Positions 35,688-44,530 of a stretch of DNA of 64,000 bases are shown in pieces. The translations under genes and the position numbers were made by a program. Within the stretch, counting starts at the first letter, position 1, and each line of letters begins with the position of its first letter. This stretch comes from Balneolaceae bacterium. GTDB taxonomy: Bacteria > Bacteroidota > Rhodothermia > Balneolales > Balneolaceae. The stretch lies in contig JAFIFB010000092.1 in the NCBI GenBank assembly GCA_020832285.1, positions 1 through 64,000 of the forward strand, given 5' to 3'. Below the pieces are notes generated by a model. That model was not told the DNA's origin. It ran no database searches and saw nothing but the letters and a program-made list of their open reading frames with translations.

Positions 35688-35903
35688 ATGGCTAAAAAAA
35701 GATTCTTACTTCACAATATAATATCAGCAGGTTTTATAGCTTGTTTATTAGTTTTTACAGCTTGTGAAAAAGATGAGGATGACATCACCCGCGACAAACA
35801 CATCCCAGACACTGTAATTTCCACAGTCCATCCTCCAGATACCGATCTTCTGCTAACAGAGTTAGTTCTTTTTTCTGAATTTGAAGATAATAGTATTACC
35901 TGA
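35688..35903 (+). CDS. Small hypothetical lipoprotein (71 aa)
   Basis: The short frame begins MAKKRFLLHN and has a hydrophobic signal segment ending in the lipobox VFTAC (Cys at about 27). An acidic, charged tail of 45 residues follows with no known domain. The lipobox, the Lys/Arg-rich start and the position after a terminator support a real gene. The tail is short and stops 2 bp before the convergent CrtC-like gene, so it may be a truncated lipoprotein. Confidence 0.6.
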   Translation: MAKKRFLLHNIISAGFIACLLVFTACEKDEDDITRDKHIPDTVISTVHPPDTDLLLTELVLFSEFEDNSIT

Positions 35904-35905
35904 TT

Positions 35906-36973
35906 TTACCACGTCCACCTGTAAAGCCTGGGATTTTTTTGAACCCAGTGTGCCTTTCCCGGATATTTAATTCTCATATCAACAAGCGGCCAGAATAACC
36001 GATTATATATTCTTGCCGGCCGGATATATTCCGAAATTCCCGAAGCCTTAATAATCTCATCTCCCCTTTTAATCACCATTTCGCCCTCATACCGCCTGTA
36101 AAATGGCCCGTCATCAAGAACTGTACTTTTCTGCAGTACGGCAGACATATCATCCCCTTTAAATTCAATTTTTCTTGAGGCAGAAAGGCCAAACTTAGAA
36201 AGTTCAAGCGCTCCTTGCTCAATATTTTGGTCAGCATGTAATACCTCACCATTTTTCTCAATCAGCCAGGCACGTTTTTCCCAAGAACCGTTTTCACACA
36301 TCAGGTAATAAACAAAAGAAGCACCGCTGGTATGATAGCGCCCCCAGTACCATTCATCAAAACTGTTTTTCATCGGTTCATTGCCTGTATTATGATCGTG
36401 ATAGCCTATACCTGAAAATTCAATTTTTTCGTTTTGATATCCTGAAATTTCCAGGTTTCCTCTGACCTCACAAAACGGTAAAATCAGATTCCAGGTATGT
36501 TTGCTGACATTATCTGCTGTATCATTCCCTAAAGCTGAAAGATTCTTCTCCGCTCCGGAAAATGTAAGAGTTCCTTTGATGTTGTCACCATTCGGCACGG
36601 TTTGATTCAATCGTACAACATATCGAAGCTTTCCATCATTTTTTTCTCCTGAAAAAGAGTTTTTCCCTGCATAACCAGCCGGCTTTTTCTCCGAAAACTC
36701 GGCATTTTCCGCTTGGAACTCTTCAAATGAATAAAATACCGGTTCCCCTTTTTTATATACCGAAATACTGATGGCAGGAAATTTACCGGCTGCAACATTA
36801 CCTTTTGAATACAGCTCCTTAATATATTTTCGTGAAAACGGATTCCCGTCATAAAAAATAATTACAATACTGTACCCGTCGGCTGAGATAGCATCAAAGT
36901 ACCACCATTCGTAGCTTCCGGGCTTTGTTTTGGCAGTTCGGATGTCTTGAGAAAAATCAGAGATAATGTTCAT
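35906..36973 (-). CDS. Carotenoid 1,2-hydratase-like protein (CrtC family)
   Basis: This 355-residue protein has the CrtC/AttH lipocalin-type signature: GSYEWWYFDAISADGYSIV near the start, GIGYHDHNTGNEP in the middle (about 195-208) and DEWYWGRYHT. CrtC adds water to the 1,2 double bond of acyclic carotenoid ends, giving the hydroxyl used for glycosylation. It is divergent from a GT2 glycosyltransferase 64 bp away that resembles CruC, which transfers sugar to such hydroxyls in green sulfur bacteria. The pair therefore suggests carotenoid glycoside synthesis. It could also be a related lipid hydratase. Confidence 0.8.
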   Translation of the reverse strand: MNIISDFSQDIRTAKTKPGSYEWWYFDAISADGYSIVIIFYDGNPFSRKYIKELYSKGNVAAGKFPAISISVYKKGEPVFYSFEEFQAENAEFSEKKPAGYAGKNSFSGEKNDGKLRYVVRLNQTVPNGDNIKGTLTFSGAEKNLSALGNDTADNVSKHTWNLILPFCEVRGNLEISGYQNEKIEFSGIGYHDHNTGNEPMKNSFDEWYWGRYHTSGASFVYYLMCENGSWEKRAWLIEKNGEVLHADQNIEQGALELSKFGLSASRKIEFKGDDMSAVLQKSTVLDDGPFYRRYEGEMVIKRGDEIIKASGISEYIRPARIYNRLFWPLVDMRIKYPGKAHWVQKNPRLYRWTW

Positions 36974-37037
36974 CTGCTAACTGAATGGAAGTGAGAGGGA
37001 TATCGTTTTATTTAATACTAACTGAAAATTTTACAGG

Positions 37038-38219
37038 ATGATTTCCATTTTAACGTGGCTACTTTTTTTTGCTCTGTTTTACTTACTTGCAACGTCCATT
37101 ATCCTTTTGCGGAACCGGATAGACCTGACTCCGCTTCCCGTAAATTCAGAAGGTATTCAAGATACAAAAAAACCATCTGTTTCAGTTTGCATTCCGGCAC
37201 GTAATGAAGCACATAATATTGGCACGCTTCTTGAATCCCTGCGATTTCAAAACTACCATCATTTTGATGTGCATGTTCTGGATGATCACTCCGAAGATCA
37301 AACGGCCTGGATTGTACAGTCGTTCCGTGAAGAATTTTCTGTAAAACTACACCTTCACCAGGGAAAGGAACAACCTGAAGGATGGCTCGGTAAACCCTGG
37401 GCCTGCCATCAGCTTGGGAATAATGCTGATGGAGACATTCTCCTTTTTCTTGATGCTGATACAGAGCTTAAGCCCGGTTCACTTGAAGGAATAACATCGG
37501 CATTTGAACACTATCAAACGGATATGATTACGGTTTGGCCATACCAAAAAACAGAAACATTCTGGGAAAAAGCTGTGATCCCGCTCATCTACTACGCCCT
37601 TGTTACTTTGCTCCCGGCTATTTACGTATACCGTGATCCCCGGTGGATGCCTTCCTTTCTGAAAAAAAAATTCCGTCCTTTGTTTGCCGCAGCCTGCGGT
37701 CAATGTATCGCCTTCAAAAAAGAAGTTTACAATAAAATAAATGGCCATGAAGCTGTGAAAAACCAGATTGTAGAAGATGTTGAGCTGGCAAAAATAACCA
37801 GGCGTTCCGGTTTCAGGATGCGCATGTTTCATGGCGTCGGGTCGATTTCCTGCAGAATGTACCTCAACCAGAAAGAGATGTTTGAAGGCTTTCGAAAGAA
37901 TTTTTTTGCAGGATTTAATCACTCACTTGCACTTTTCACCCTTGCAATGGTTTTACACCTGATAGTTTTTATTCTGCCGTTTATCACCGTTTTCTATGCG
38001 ATTTTTGCAGGCCTGCCCACAATTTTCTTTCTGTCTGCCGCCTGCATTGGACTGGTTCTTCTTCACCGGCTTATTCTGGCAATGTGGTTTCGCTGGGATC
38101 CTCTGTACTCATTTGTTCACCCATTAGGAGTGTTGTGGTTCCAGCGGCTTGGCCTTATAAAAGTTGCTGATTATTTCACCCGGAGAAAAGTGTTATGGAA
38201 AGGCAGAAAAGTTTCATAA
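37038..38219 (+). CDS. Family 2 glycosyltransferase, CruC-like
   Basis: This 393-residue membrane glycosyltransferase has an N-terminal helix (about 3-22), the GT2 donor site (VSVCIPARNEAHNIG; VHVLDDHSEDQT), the DxD-type LFLDADTEL, and an acceptor-side region with NQIVEDVELAKITRR (EDxxL). Two or three C-terminal helices lie at about 290-355. The layout fits carotenoid glycosyltransferases of the CruC type, and the divergent CrtC-like hydratase supports this. A role in another membrane glycolipid remains possible. Confidence 0.75.
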   Translation: MISILTWLLFFALFYLLATSIILLRNRIDLTPLPVNSEGIQDTKKPSVSVCIPARNEAHNIGTLLESLRFQNYHHFDVHVLDDHSEDQTAWIVQSFREEFSVKLHLHQGKEQPEGWLGKPWACHQLGNNADGDILLFLDADTELKPGSLEGITSAFEHYQTDMITVWPYQKTETFWEKAVIPLIYYALVTLLPAIYVYRDPRWMPSFLKKKFRPLFAAACGQCIAFKKEVYNKINGHEAVKNQIVEDVELAKITRRSGFRMRMFHGVGSISCRMYLNQKEMFEGFRKNFFAGFNHSLALFTLAMVLHLIVFILPFITVFYAIFAGLPTIFFLSAACIGLVLLHRLILAMWFRWDPLYSFVHPLGVLWFQRLGLIKVADYFTRRKVLWKGRKVS

Positions 38220-38269
38220 ATCGAAAGAATACGTTTTTTTTTAATCATAGAGATTGCATATTGCAGTAG

Positions 38270-39187
38270 ATGAAAGAGTTGATTTCAACATACCTGCGCT
38301 ACCTGAAAGTAGAAAGAAACGCATCAGTCCACACCATTGAATCTTATAAAAATGATTTGATGCAACTACTTGAATTTTCAGCCAGCCAGTTCGATATTGT
38401 CCCGGACTCGGTCCCGGCAGAAAAAATTAACCGTATGATCATCCGTTTGTGGCTTGGTGAACTTTCAGAGAAAAAAATGGCCCGAAACTCCATTGCACGT
38501 AAAGTAGCTTGTGTTCGCTCGTTCTTTAAATTTTGTTACAAACGCGGTTATGTTGAAAAAAATCCGGCTCACCTGCTCATTATCCCCAAAAAAGAGGCAC
38601 GTCTGCCAAAAACTGTCCGTGTTCAGGAAATTGAAAGGATGATGGAGATCGCCTCGGAAAATACTCCTGAAATTTTACAGGAACGGGCTATACTGGAACT
38701 TTTTTATTCTACCGGGATTCGAGTCAGTGAACTGACGAATTTGAACATTACCGATCTTGATTTGAAACATAAACAGATCTCTGTTTTTGGCAAGGGTAAT
38801 AAACAGCGAGTGGTTCCTCTTGGTGAAAAGGCAATAATTGCCTGTAAAAATCATTTAGATAGCAGGGGATCGTTACTCACATCAAAAAGCAAATATGAAG
38901 ACCGGAAAGCATTATTTATTGCACCAAAAGGTGGCCGTATCTACCCCCGGAAGGTTCAGCGTATCATTGAAAGTTATCTCATGAAAGTCAGTGAAATTAC
39001 TCAAAAAAGCCCCCATGTATTGCGCCACAGTTTTGCAACTCATATGCTCGATGCAGGTGCTGATATCCGGCTGATCAAAGAATTTTTAGGACATTCCAAT
39101 CTTTCTTCTACTCAGGTATATACTCATACAAGTGTAGAACGATTGAAAAAAGTTTACAGTAAAGCCCATCCAAGGGCAGAAAATTAA
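38270..39187 (+). CDS. xerD: Tyrosine recombinase XerC/XerD
   Basis: This 305-residue recombinase has an N-terminal SAM-like domain (about 1-100) and a catalytic domain (about 115-300) with the complete set R151 (STGIRVSELTNL), K175 (GKGNK), H249-x-x-R252 (HVLRHSFATHML), H275 (GHSNLSSTQ) and nucleophile Y284 (VYTH). The size and motifs are those of housekeeping chromosome-dimer recombinases. Whether it is the XerC or XerD counterpart cannot be told from one sequence. It is 16 bp upstream of hpf and probably shares its transcript. Confidence 0.93.
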   Translation: MKELISTYLRYLKVERNASVHTIESYKNDLMQLLEFSASQFDIVPDSVPAEKINRMIIRLWLGELSEKKMARNSIARKVACVRSFFKFCYKRGYVEKNPAHLLIIPKKEARLPKTVRVQEIERMMEIASENTPEILQERAILELFYSTGIRVSELTNLNITDLDLKHKQISVFGKGNKQRVVPLGEKAIIACKNHLDSRGSLLTSKSKYEDRKALFIAPKGGRIYPRKVQRIIESYLMKVSEITQKSPHVLRHSFATHMLDAGADIRLIKEFLGHSNLSSTQVYTHTSVERLKKVYSKAHPRAEN

Positions 39188-39203
39188 TAGATAAGGAGGA
39201 AAC

Positions 39204-39503
39204 ATGAAAACCACATTCACCGCAAGACATTTCCAATCAAGCCCGGAGCTCAAAGAGTTCAGCTTGAGTGCAGTAGAAAAACTCAGTCAATTTTTTGACA
39301 AAATTATCGTCTGCGACATTGTTTTGAGACCGGGCCAGGATGATGAGAACCCATCCATTGCAGAGTTGAATGTAAAAGTTCCCAAAACACTGATAAACGT
39401 TTCTGAAGAAGCACCCACTTATGAACAGGCAATTGGCACGGCAGTTGATAACGCCATTCGGCAGTTGCGTAAATATAAAACCAAACATTACGAGTACCAC
39501 TAA
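39204..39503 (+). CDS. hpf: Short ribosome hibernation-promoting factor
   Basis: This is a 99-residue HPF/RaiA-type protein (TARHFQSSPELKEFSLSAVEKL..., VKVPKTLINVSEEAPTYEQAIGTAVDNAIRQLRKYK) without the C-terminal dimer domain of long HPFs. It binds the 30S decoding region and stores ribosomes as inactive dimers when growth stops. A strong Shine-Dalgarno (AAGGAGG, 6 bp before ATG) makes it stand out from its neighbours, consistent with high expression on demand. Confidence 0.93.
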   Translation: MKTTFTARHFQSSPELKEFSLSAVEKLSQFFDKIIVCDIVLRPGQDDENPSIAELNVKVPKTLINVSEEAPTYEQAIGTAVDNAIRQLRKYKTKHYEYH

Positions 39504-39529
39504 CAAATAATATTCATGAATGAGTTATT

Positions 39530-39585
39530 CCCTGCTCGGCTTTTTTTACTCAAAATAGAATTGGCCGAGCGGGGGTTTATATTAT
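39530..39585 (+). terminator. Hairpin between hpf and hprK, possible weak terminator
   Basis: CCCTGCTCGGC (39530-39540) pairs with GCCGAGCGGGG (39564-39574), with one G-U pair, a 23-nt loop and a T/A-rich downstream run. It could end or partly attenuate the xer-hpf transcript before hprK. Confidence 0.5.
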
Positions 39586-39609
39586 AAATTTCATCCTTGG
39601 GGCCTGATC

Positions 39610-40638
39610 ATGCCTATAAAAAACCAGGAAGCCATACCTATTCGGGAACATATTGAGGTATCCCATTTAATTGAACGCCTTAAGGAACGTCTGCAAATAG
39701 ACCTTAAACCGCTGGCGGCTCCCGGCAGTGTTAAAGACAAAAAAGTTACAGAGGCGGATTTGCACCGTCCCGGGCTTGCACTGGCCGGATATGTAGAGCT
39801 TTTTACCCATCAGCGAATTCAGATAATCGGCAATACCGAAAGCAACTTTTTAAACAATCTCGACAAAGAAAAACGGCTCGAAACCTTTACCACCCTCGTC
39901 TCATTCGAAATTCCTGTAATTTTTCTGACCAACAACAATACGCTTGAAAAAGAGCTGCTGAAAAAAGCGGAGGAGAGAAAAATACCAATATTCACAACCG
40001 AACTCGAAACTACAAAATTCATGTACCTTCTCAGGGATTTCCTGGAAGATTATTTTGCTCTTCAAACGATGTTACATGGAACAATGGTTGATGTTTACGG
40101 AATTGGCATTCTGATAAGCGGCAAATCGGGACTTGGCAAAAGTGAAGTGGCTCTCGACCTGATTAAACGCGGTCACCGGCTGGTTTCAGACGATGTGGTA
40201 ATGCTCACGAGAAAGCGTAACGTACTTATCTCTTCTGCCACAGAAATGAACAAACATTTTATGGAAATCCGCGGCCTTGGCATTATTGATATTATGTCGA
40301 TGTTCGGAATCAGGGCCATACGTTATCAAAAACGGCTTGAAGTTGTTCTTGAGCTATCTCTTTGGGAAGACACGGAAAATATCAACCGGACGGGTCTCGA
40401 TCATGACACTGTTGAGATTCTGGGTACAAACATTCCAATGATTCACCTGCCGATTACACCCGGTAAGAATATTACAGTTATCGCAGAAGTGATTGCAATG
40501 AATTACCTTCTCAAGCATTATGGCTACGATGCTGCAGAAGCATTTCAGGAAAAAATTAAAACACATATTGCTCAGAAAAAGAATCACAGTGATATGCCAA
40601 GAAGAGCTATCGAATATTTTGAGGGGGATTTTGAGTAA
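39610..40638 (+). CDS. hprK: HPr kinase/phosphorylase
   Basis: This 342-residue bifunctional kinase/phosphorylase acts on HPr of the phosphotransferase system. It has the HprK N-terminal domain (about 1-135), the HGTMVD segment with catalytic His156, P-loop GKSGLGKS (171-178), SDDVV (Asp194/195) and the family signature EIRGLGIIDI, followed by a C-terminal helical region. No ptsH gene is near; HPr-like partners would be elsewhere. Its position beside hpf echoes gene neighbourhoods of nitrogen-PTS systems, but no other PTS component is seen. Confidence 0.95.
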   Translation: MPIKNQEAIPIREHIEVSHLIERLKERLQIDLKPLAAPGSVKDKKVTEADLHRPGLALAGYVELFTHQRIQIIGNTESNFLNNLDKEKRLETFTTLVSFEIPVIFLTNNNTLEKELLKKAEERKIPIFTTELETTKFMYLLRDFLEDYFALQTMLHGTMVDVYGIGILISGKSGLGKSEVALDLIKRGHRLVSDDVVMLTRKRNVLISSATEMNKHFMEIRGLGIIDIMSMFGIRAIRYQKRLEVVLELSLWEDTENINRTGLDHDTVEILGTNIPMIHLPITPGKNITVIAEVIAMNYLLKHYGYDAAEAFQEKIKTHIAQKKNHSDMPRRAIEYFEGDFE

Positions 40639-40727
40639 AGTAAAATTATTACATTTTTTGATTTTCAATTTTGAGCTGGAAAACCTAACTTAAGCCTGCT
40701 GTAGATACCTGCTCATATAAATTTTCT

Positions 40728-41714
40728 ATGCCTGAGAAAAACCATTATTATTACGACGCTGACCAGTGTGAATTTGTACCCGTATTATACGATACCAAAA
40801 AGAAATTAGTTCATTCCCTGTCATTTTGGTTAATAAATGGTATTGTATTAGGTTGTATAGCTTTTTCCCTTCTTACCAAAAGTGTAGGTTCACCTGCTGA
40901 AATTGCTCTCAAAGATGAAAACAGAGCACTAATAGAGCAATTGAGAAATGCAGAGGTTTCCATCACAGACATTGAAACTAAACTTGATGAAATTTCTGAA
41001 CTGGACAATGAGATGTATCGTTCAATTTTGGGATTAGATCATGTATCTGATGACCTCAGGCGGGTAGGCGTTGGTGGTGCAGATATCTATTCAGAATTTG
41101 ATCATCACAGCCGTGAAGTTTCTGAAATTCTTCGAAGTACAGCCTCCAAATTAGACCGCCTGGAACGAAAAATAAATGTCCAAAAGATCTCCTTTAATGA
41201 AATTAAAAGCCACTATAATACCAATAAGGAAAGGCTGAGAAATGTACCCGCTATCAAACCTGTAAACGGAATTATTTTAAGTGGTTATGGCATGAGGCAA
41301 CATCCTGTTCTCGGCTACAGGCGTATGCATGAAGGTGTAGACTTCCGGGCTGAAATCAATACTGAAGTATTTTCCACAGGTGACGGAGTTGTTAAGTTCG
41401 CAGGTCGAAGGGGAACATACGGTAATCTGCTGGAAATAGATCACGGCTTTGGCATCGTTACCCGCTATGCTCATTTATCGAGGTTTGAAGATGGAATTCG
41501 ACCCGGTAAAAAAGTAAGCAGAGGTGATATTGTAGCATATACCGGAAATTCGGGATTGACTCAGGGACCACACCTTCATTACGAAGTTATGGTGGATGGC
41601 AAACATTCTAATCCTATCAACTACCTTATTGCTGATATAACACCAGAAGAATACCTGATGTTTAAAGAGTTTGAACAAGTTGATAATAGATTCAATCTCT
41701 CTTCATCCGAGTAG
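40728..41714 (+). CDS. M23 metallopeptidase, membrane-anchored
   Basis: This 328-residue protein has a cytoplasmic start, one TM helix (about 30-48), an extracytoplasmic coiled coil (about 55-165) and a LytM domain (about 190-300) with the full zinc set: MHEGVDFRA (H, D), RYAHLSRF and the canonical GPHLHYEV. It is thus an intact endopeptidase or EnvC-like activator, unlike the HxC variant at 25640-26911. The coiled coil suggests a role in division or cell-wall hydrolase control. It probably forms its own transcription unit. Confidence 0.93.
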   Translation: MPEKNHYYYDADQCEFVPVLYDTKKKLVHSLSFWLINGIVLGCIAFSLLTKSVGSPAEIALKDENRALIEQLRNAEVSITDIETKLDEISELDNEMYRSILGLDHVSDDLRRVGVGGADIYSEFDHHSREVSEILRSTASKLDRLERKINVQKISFNEIKSHYNTNKERLRNVPAIKPVNGIILSGYGMRQHPVLGYRRMHEGVDFRAEINTEVFSTGDGVVKFAGRRGTYGNLLEIDHGFGIVTRYAHLSRFEDGIRPGKKVSRGDIVAYTGNSGLTQGPHLHYEVMVDGKHSNPINYLIADITPEEYLMFKEFEQVDNRFNLSSSE

Positions 41715-41853
41715 ATCAGTATAAAACTTCTTTACTTTACTTACACCATACACCGTCCAACTAAACTTATGACATAAAGTTTGGGGGATGTATCAGCTGA
41801 AAAACGTTACCACTTCTCAATAAAAAGCTTATCTATTCAGCAGCGGTTCATGA

Positions 41854-42561
41854 TCACGTTTTTTCTTCAGTTTCGCTGCATACTATTTTAAAACCTTTCT
41901 TTCGTACAGTTCGTATATATGAAAAATCGGAATGAACCCTGATTTTTTTACGCAAATAGCTGATGTACACGTTGATGTAATTTGTCTGAGTATTAAAACC
42001 AATTCCCCAAACGTTCTTTGCAAGTTCCTCCTGTGATATAATTCTGCCCTTATTTTTTATAAGATATGCAAGCAGATTAAATTCGCTGTTAGTAAGATCT
42101 ACCTCACTACCACTCACATATGCCTGGCGTTCGATAAGGTCCAGTCTGATTTGCATGCATGTGAGTTCACTCTCTTCACTCGAAGAGCTTCGTCGTAAAA
42201 TTGCTTCGATGCGTGCCAGTAACTCATCAATACTAAACGGTTTTGTAAGGTAATCATCTGCACCAGCATTCAGGTTTTTTACTTTCACATCAGTTTCCTG
42301 TTCTGCTGAAAGTATCAGAACCGGAGTTTTGATACCATTACTGCGAATTCCTTCACAAACATCATATCCGTTTCCATCTGGCAAACGCAAATCTAAAATG
42401 ATCATATCGAAATCCTCGTTCGATGCACGCCTGCTGCCAGACTCAGCCGTATCTGCAACCTCAATATTTCCCCCATGGTGCTCAAGTGCTTTTTTTACCA
42501 AAAGCCTGACTGTCGGATCATCTTCGATAACAAGTATATCTAACCCTTCTAATTTAGCCAT
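41854..42561 (-). CDS. OmpR/PhoB-type response regulator
   Basis: This 235-residue regulator has a receiver domain (about 7-120; acidic residues E13, D14 and D15 in VIEDDP, phospho-acceptor D57 in IILDLRLPDG, conserved Lys in YLTKPFS). It is followed by a winged-helix DNA-binding domain (about 130-228: LTNSEFNLLAYLIKNKGRIISQEELAKNVWG is split across its first helices). No histidine kinase is adjacent, so it is an orphan in this window. It is the only DNA-binding receiver here and therefore a candidate output for kinases encoded elsewhere. Confidence 0.95.
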   Translation of the reverse strand: MAKLEGLDILVIEDDPTVRLLVKKALEHHGGNIEVADTAESGSRRASNEDFDMIILDLRLPDGNGYDVCEGIRSNGIKTPVLILSAEQETDVKVKNLNAGADDYLTKPFSIDELLARIEAILRRSSSSEESELTCMQIRLDLIERQAYVSGSEVDLTNSEFNLLAYLIKNKGRIISQEELAKNVWGIGFNTQTNYINVYISYLRKKIRVHSDFSYIRTVRKKGFKIVCSETEEKT

Positions 42562-42644
42562 ATATTATTTTAAGTATTTTATTGGATATGGAATCAAATA
42601 GTATTTTTATTTAGAGTTTATGTTTTGATAAACAGTAACTTCTA

Positions 42645-43373
42645 TTAAATCTCTACATATCCGTTGGTTTTCATCCAGCTCTTTACGTTTTGTATATAAC
42701 TTAAGTCCATTAAATGGCCTCCGTTCATTAACCTGAACTCAGCCGAAATGTCGTAATCCCGAAAACGTTCTATCTCTTTTTGCTGATTTCTGTAATCTAC
42801 TTTTTCATCCAGTTCTCCGTGCAAAGCAAGAATATTCAAATGCCGAAGATTTTTCCAGTCTTGTTCCTGCAATATTTCGGTTTTTATTCTTGCACCAATT
42901 ATAACAAGATCATTTACATGCTTCCATCGGGTGAGTCCAAAATAACCTGCTACGTATCCACCCATCGAATACCCCAGGACACAAACCCTGCTTACATCAA
43001 TGAAATTGATGAGTTTATCCAAAATGTCCTGTATAAACTCAGATGTCAATTCAAGTGATTTAACAAATTGTTTTCGTTTACCGTCATACAGATACCATGC
43101 ATATCCCCAGTTCGAAACCGTATTCTTCCGCCCATGGTCGTACAATGCATAAGGCCCCTGAATAAACAGGTGGTAAGCCTGTAATTCCAGAAATGGTTCA
43201 CATCTCTTCATAAATTTTTTAATATTTGAACCGTAACCGTGCAAGTAAACAATAAGCGCTTTATTTACATTTTTCTTTCCCGTTTCTATGAGACGGTATG
43301 GCACTTCAATTTTAAAAGAAGTCTTGCCGGAAATTAATACATCCGGTTTCATTTGATCAAATTGCATGAACAA
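42645..43373 (-). CDS. Alpha/beta hydrolase, carboxylesterase/phospholipase-like
   Basis: This 242-residue cytoplasmic hydrolase has the oxyanion-type HGYGSN, nucleophile elbow GYSMGG, an acidic strand LALHGELDEKVDY and the catalytic His in NGGHLMD. This gives a complete Ser-Asp-His triad of the YpfH/EstB-type carboxylesterases. The substrate is unknown. It lies in tandem with the response regulator gene (83 bp) on the same strand. Confidence 0.85.
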   Translation of the reverse strand: MFMQFDQMKPDVLISGKTSFKIEVPYRLIETGKKNVNKALIVYLHGYGSNIKKFMKRCEPFLELQAYHLFIQGPYALYDHGRKNTVSNWGYAWYLYDGKRKQFVKSLELTSEFIQDILDKLINFIDVSRVCVLGYSMGGYVAGYFGLTRWKHVNDLVIIGARIKTEILQEQDWKNLRHLNILALHGELDEKVDYRNQQKEIERFRDYDISAEFRLMNGGHLMDLSYIQNVKSWMKTNGYVEI

Positions 43374-44530
43374 CTAATAAATCCATTAGACAAATGCGTT
43401 TATATACATTTAATAAAAATATTTTAATATTCAACATTCTGCAAACAAAACTTTAACCTTAAAAGAAATTACTTAATAAATGTAATTTTACTTAACAAAA
43501 GATCACCTCACACTGTAAAACAGTACAGATAAATTCCATTATTAAGATTTGAAACATCAAAAAAGCACTTTTTGCACACCTGCTTAAGCAATTCCTTCAA
43601 CCAATATAGCATCAAAACGTCCTGTCACTTCAATCAGTTCAAGTCTACAATAGCCGGTTCAGGAAGTTTATTTGAAAGTTGAATGGCAGAGTTTAAAGGA
43701 TGCAGATAATTCTGATTGAGCGAGATACCGTTCATTTTTTATGAAAATTTCAAATCTTCATTCTTTGCAATTAAACCGAATCTGTTTTGCCCCACCAGTT
43801 ATAGCTGCTTTGCTTCTTGCCAATAGTAAACTCATTCAAAGATCTCGTTGCTTCACATTTTAGTTAGAATTTTTTAATATTCAAAACCTAAGTCTGTCAA
43901 AATAGTCGTATTTGCTTCCCCGTCTGCAAAGAATAAAAAATTGAAGAAGATTGGTATTAAAAAATATATTATCTAAAAGTGCCAGAGTTCTTTAACGGTT
44001 GTTTGTAAAACCGCCAAAACTCTGCAATTATCAGTCGAAGCAGGAAAATGAGGAATATCAAAAATTGTTTTAACCTCAGTTCGATTCATAATCAATTTTA
44101 TTTATTCAGTATGAATTATCCCCTAAAAAATCCTGTCCCAACCCTCGGAAGAGTGAAATAGAGGTGTGCCCATCCAGTTTTTAATATTTTGATTAACATC
44201 CCCCTTAATCCCACTTTCTAAGGGGGTCTTTTAAAGGCATCATTTAAGAATCAAACTCAGGTTTTTACATTCGTCTTTTTGAGTTAATAAATAAAGATAA
44301 TGATTTTAAAGAGATTTCCAATCAATCTCAAGAAACCATCATCAGGGGTACTCCCCATTTTTTAACAGATTTTTTCTCTGTGAAATATCTGATAGACGGT
44401 CTATGTTATCGTTTGAGTCAATTTAAAATTATTATTTACAAAATAAACTGTTTTTTGTTCAACTATACGAACCCATAACTATTTAACTAAACTTACATTT
44501 ATTTAGTTAAGAAAACAGTGACGTACAAGA
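43374..44530. other. 1.16-kb AT-rich region without genes
   Basis: No coding frame here has a recognisable domain. It holds several hairpin-forming blocks. CAGAGTT...CGGTT at 43983-44000 pairs with AACCG...AACTCTG at 44009-44024. CCCCCTTA at 44200-44207 pairs with TAAGGGGG at 44219-44226 and is followed by TCTTTT. TTAACTAAA at 44483-44491 pairs with TTTAGTTAA at 44502-44510, just beyond the 3' end of the DUF5683 gene. It may be a decayed gene or a regulatory/sRNA region; I cannot tell which. Confidence 0.5.
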
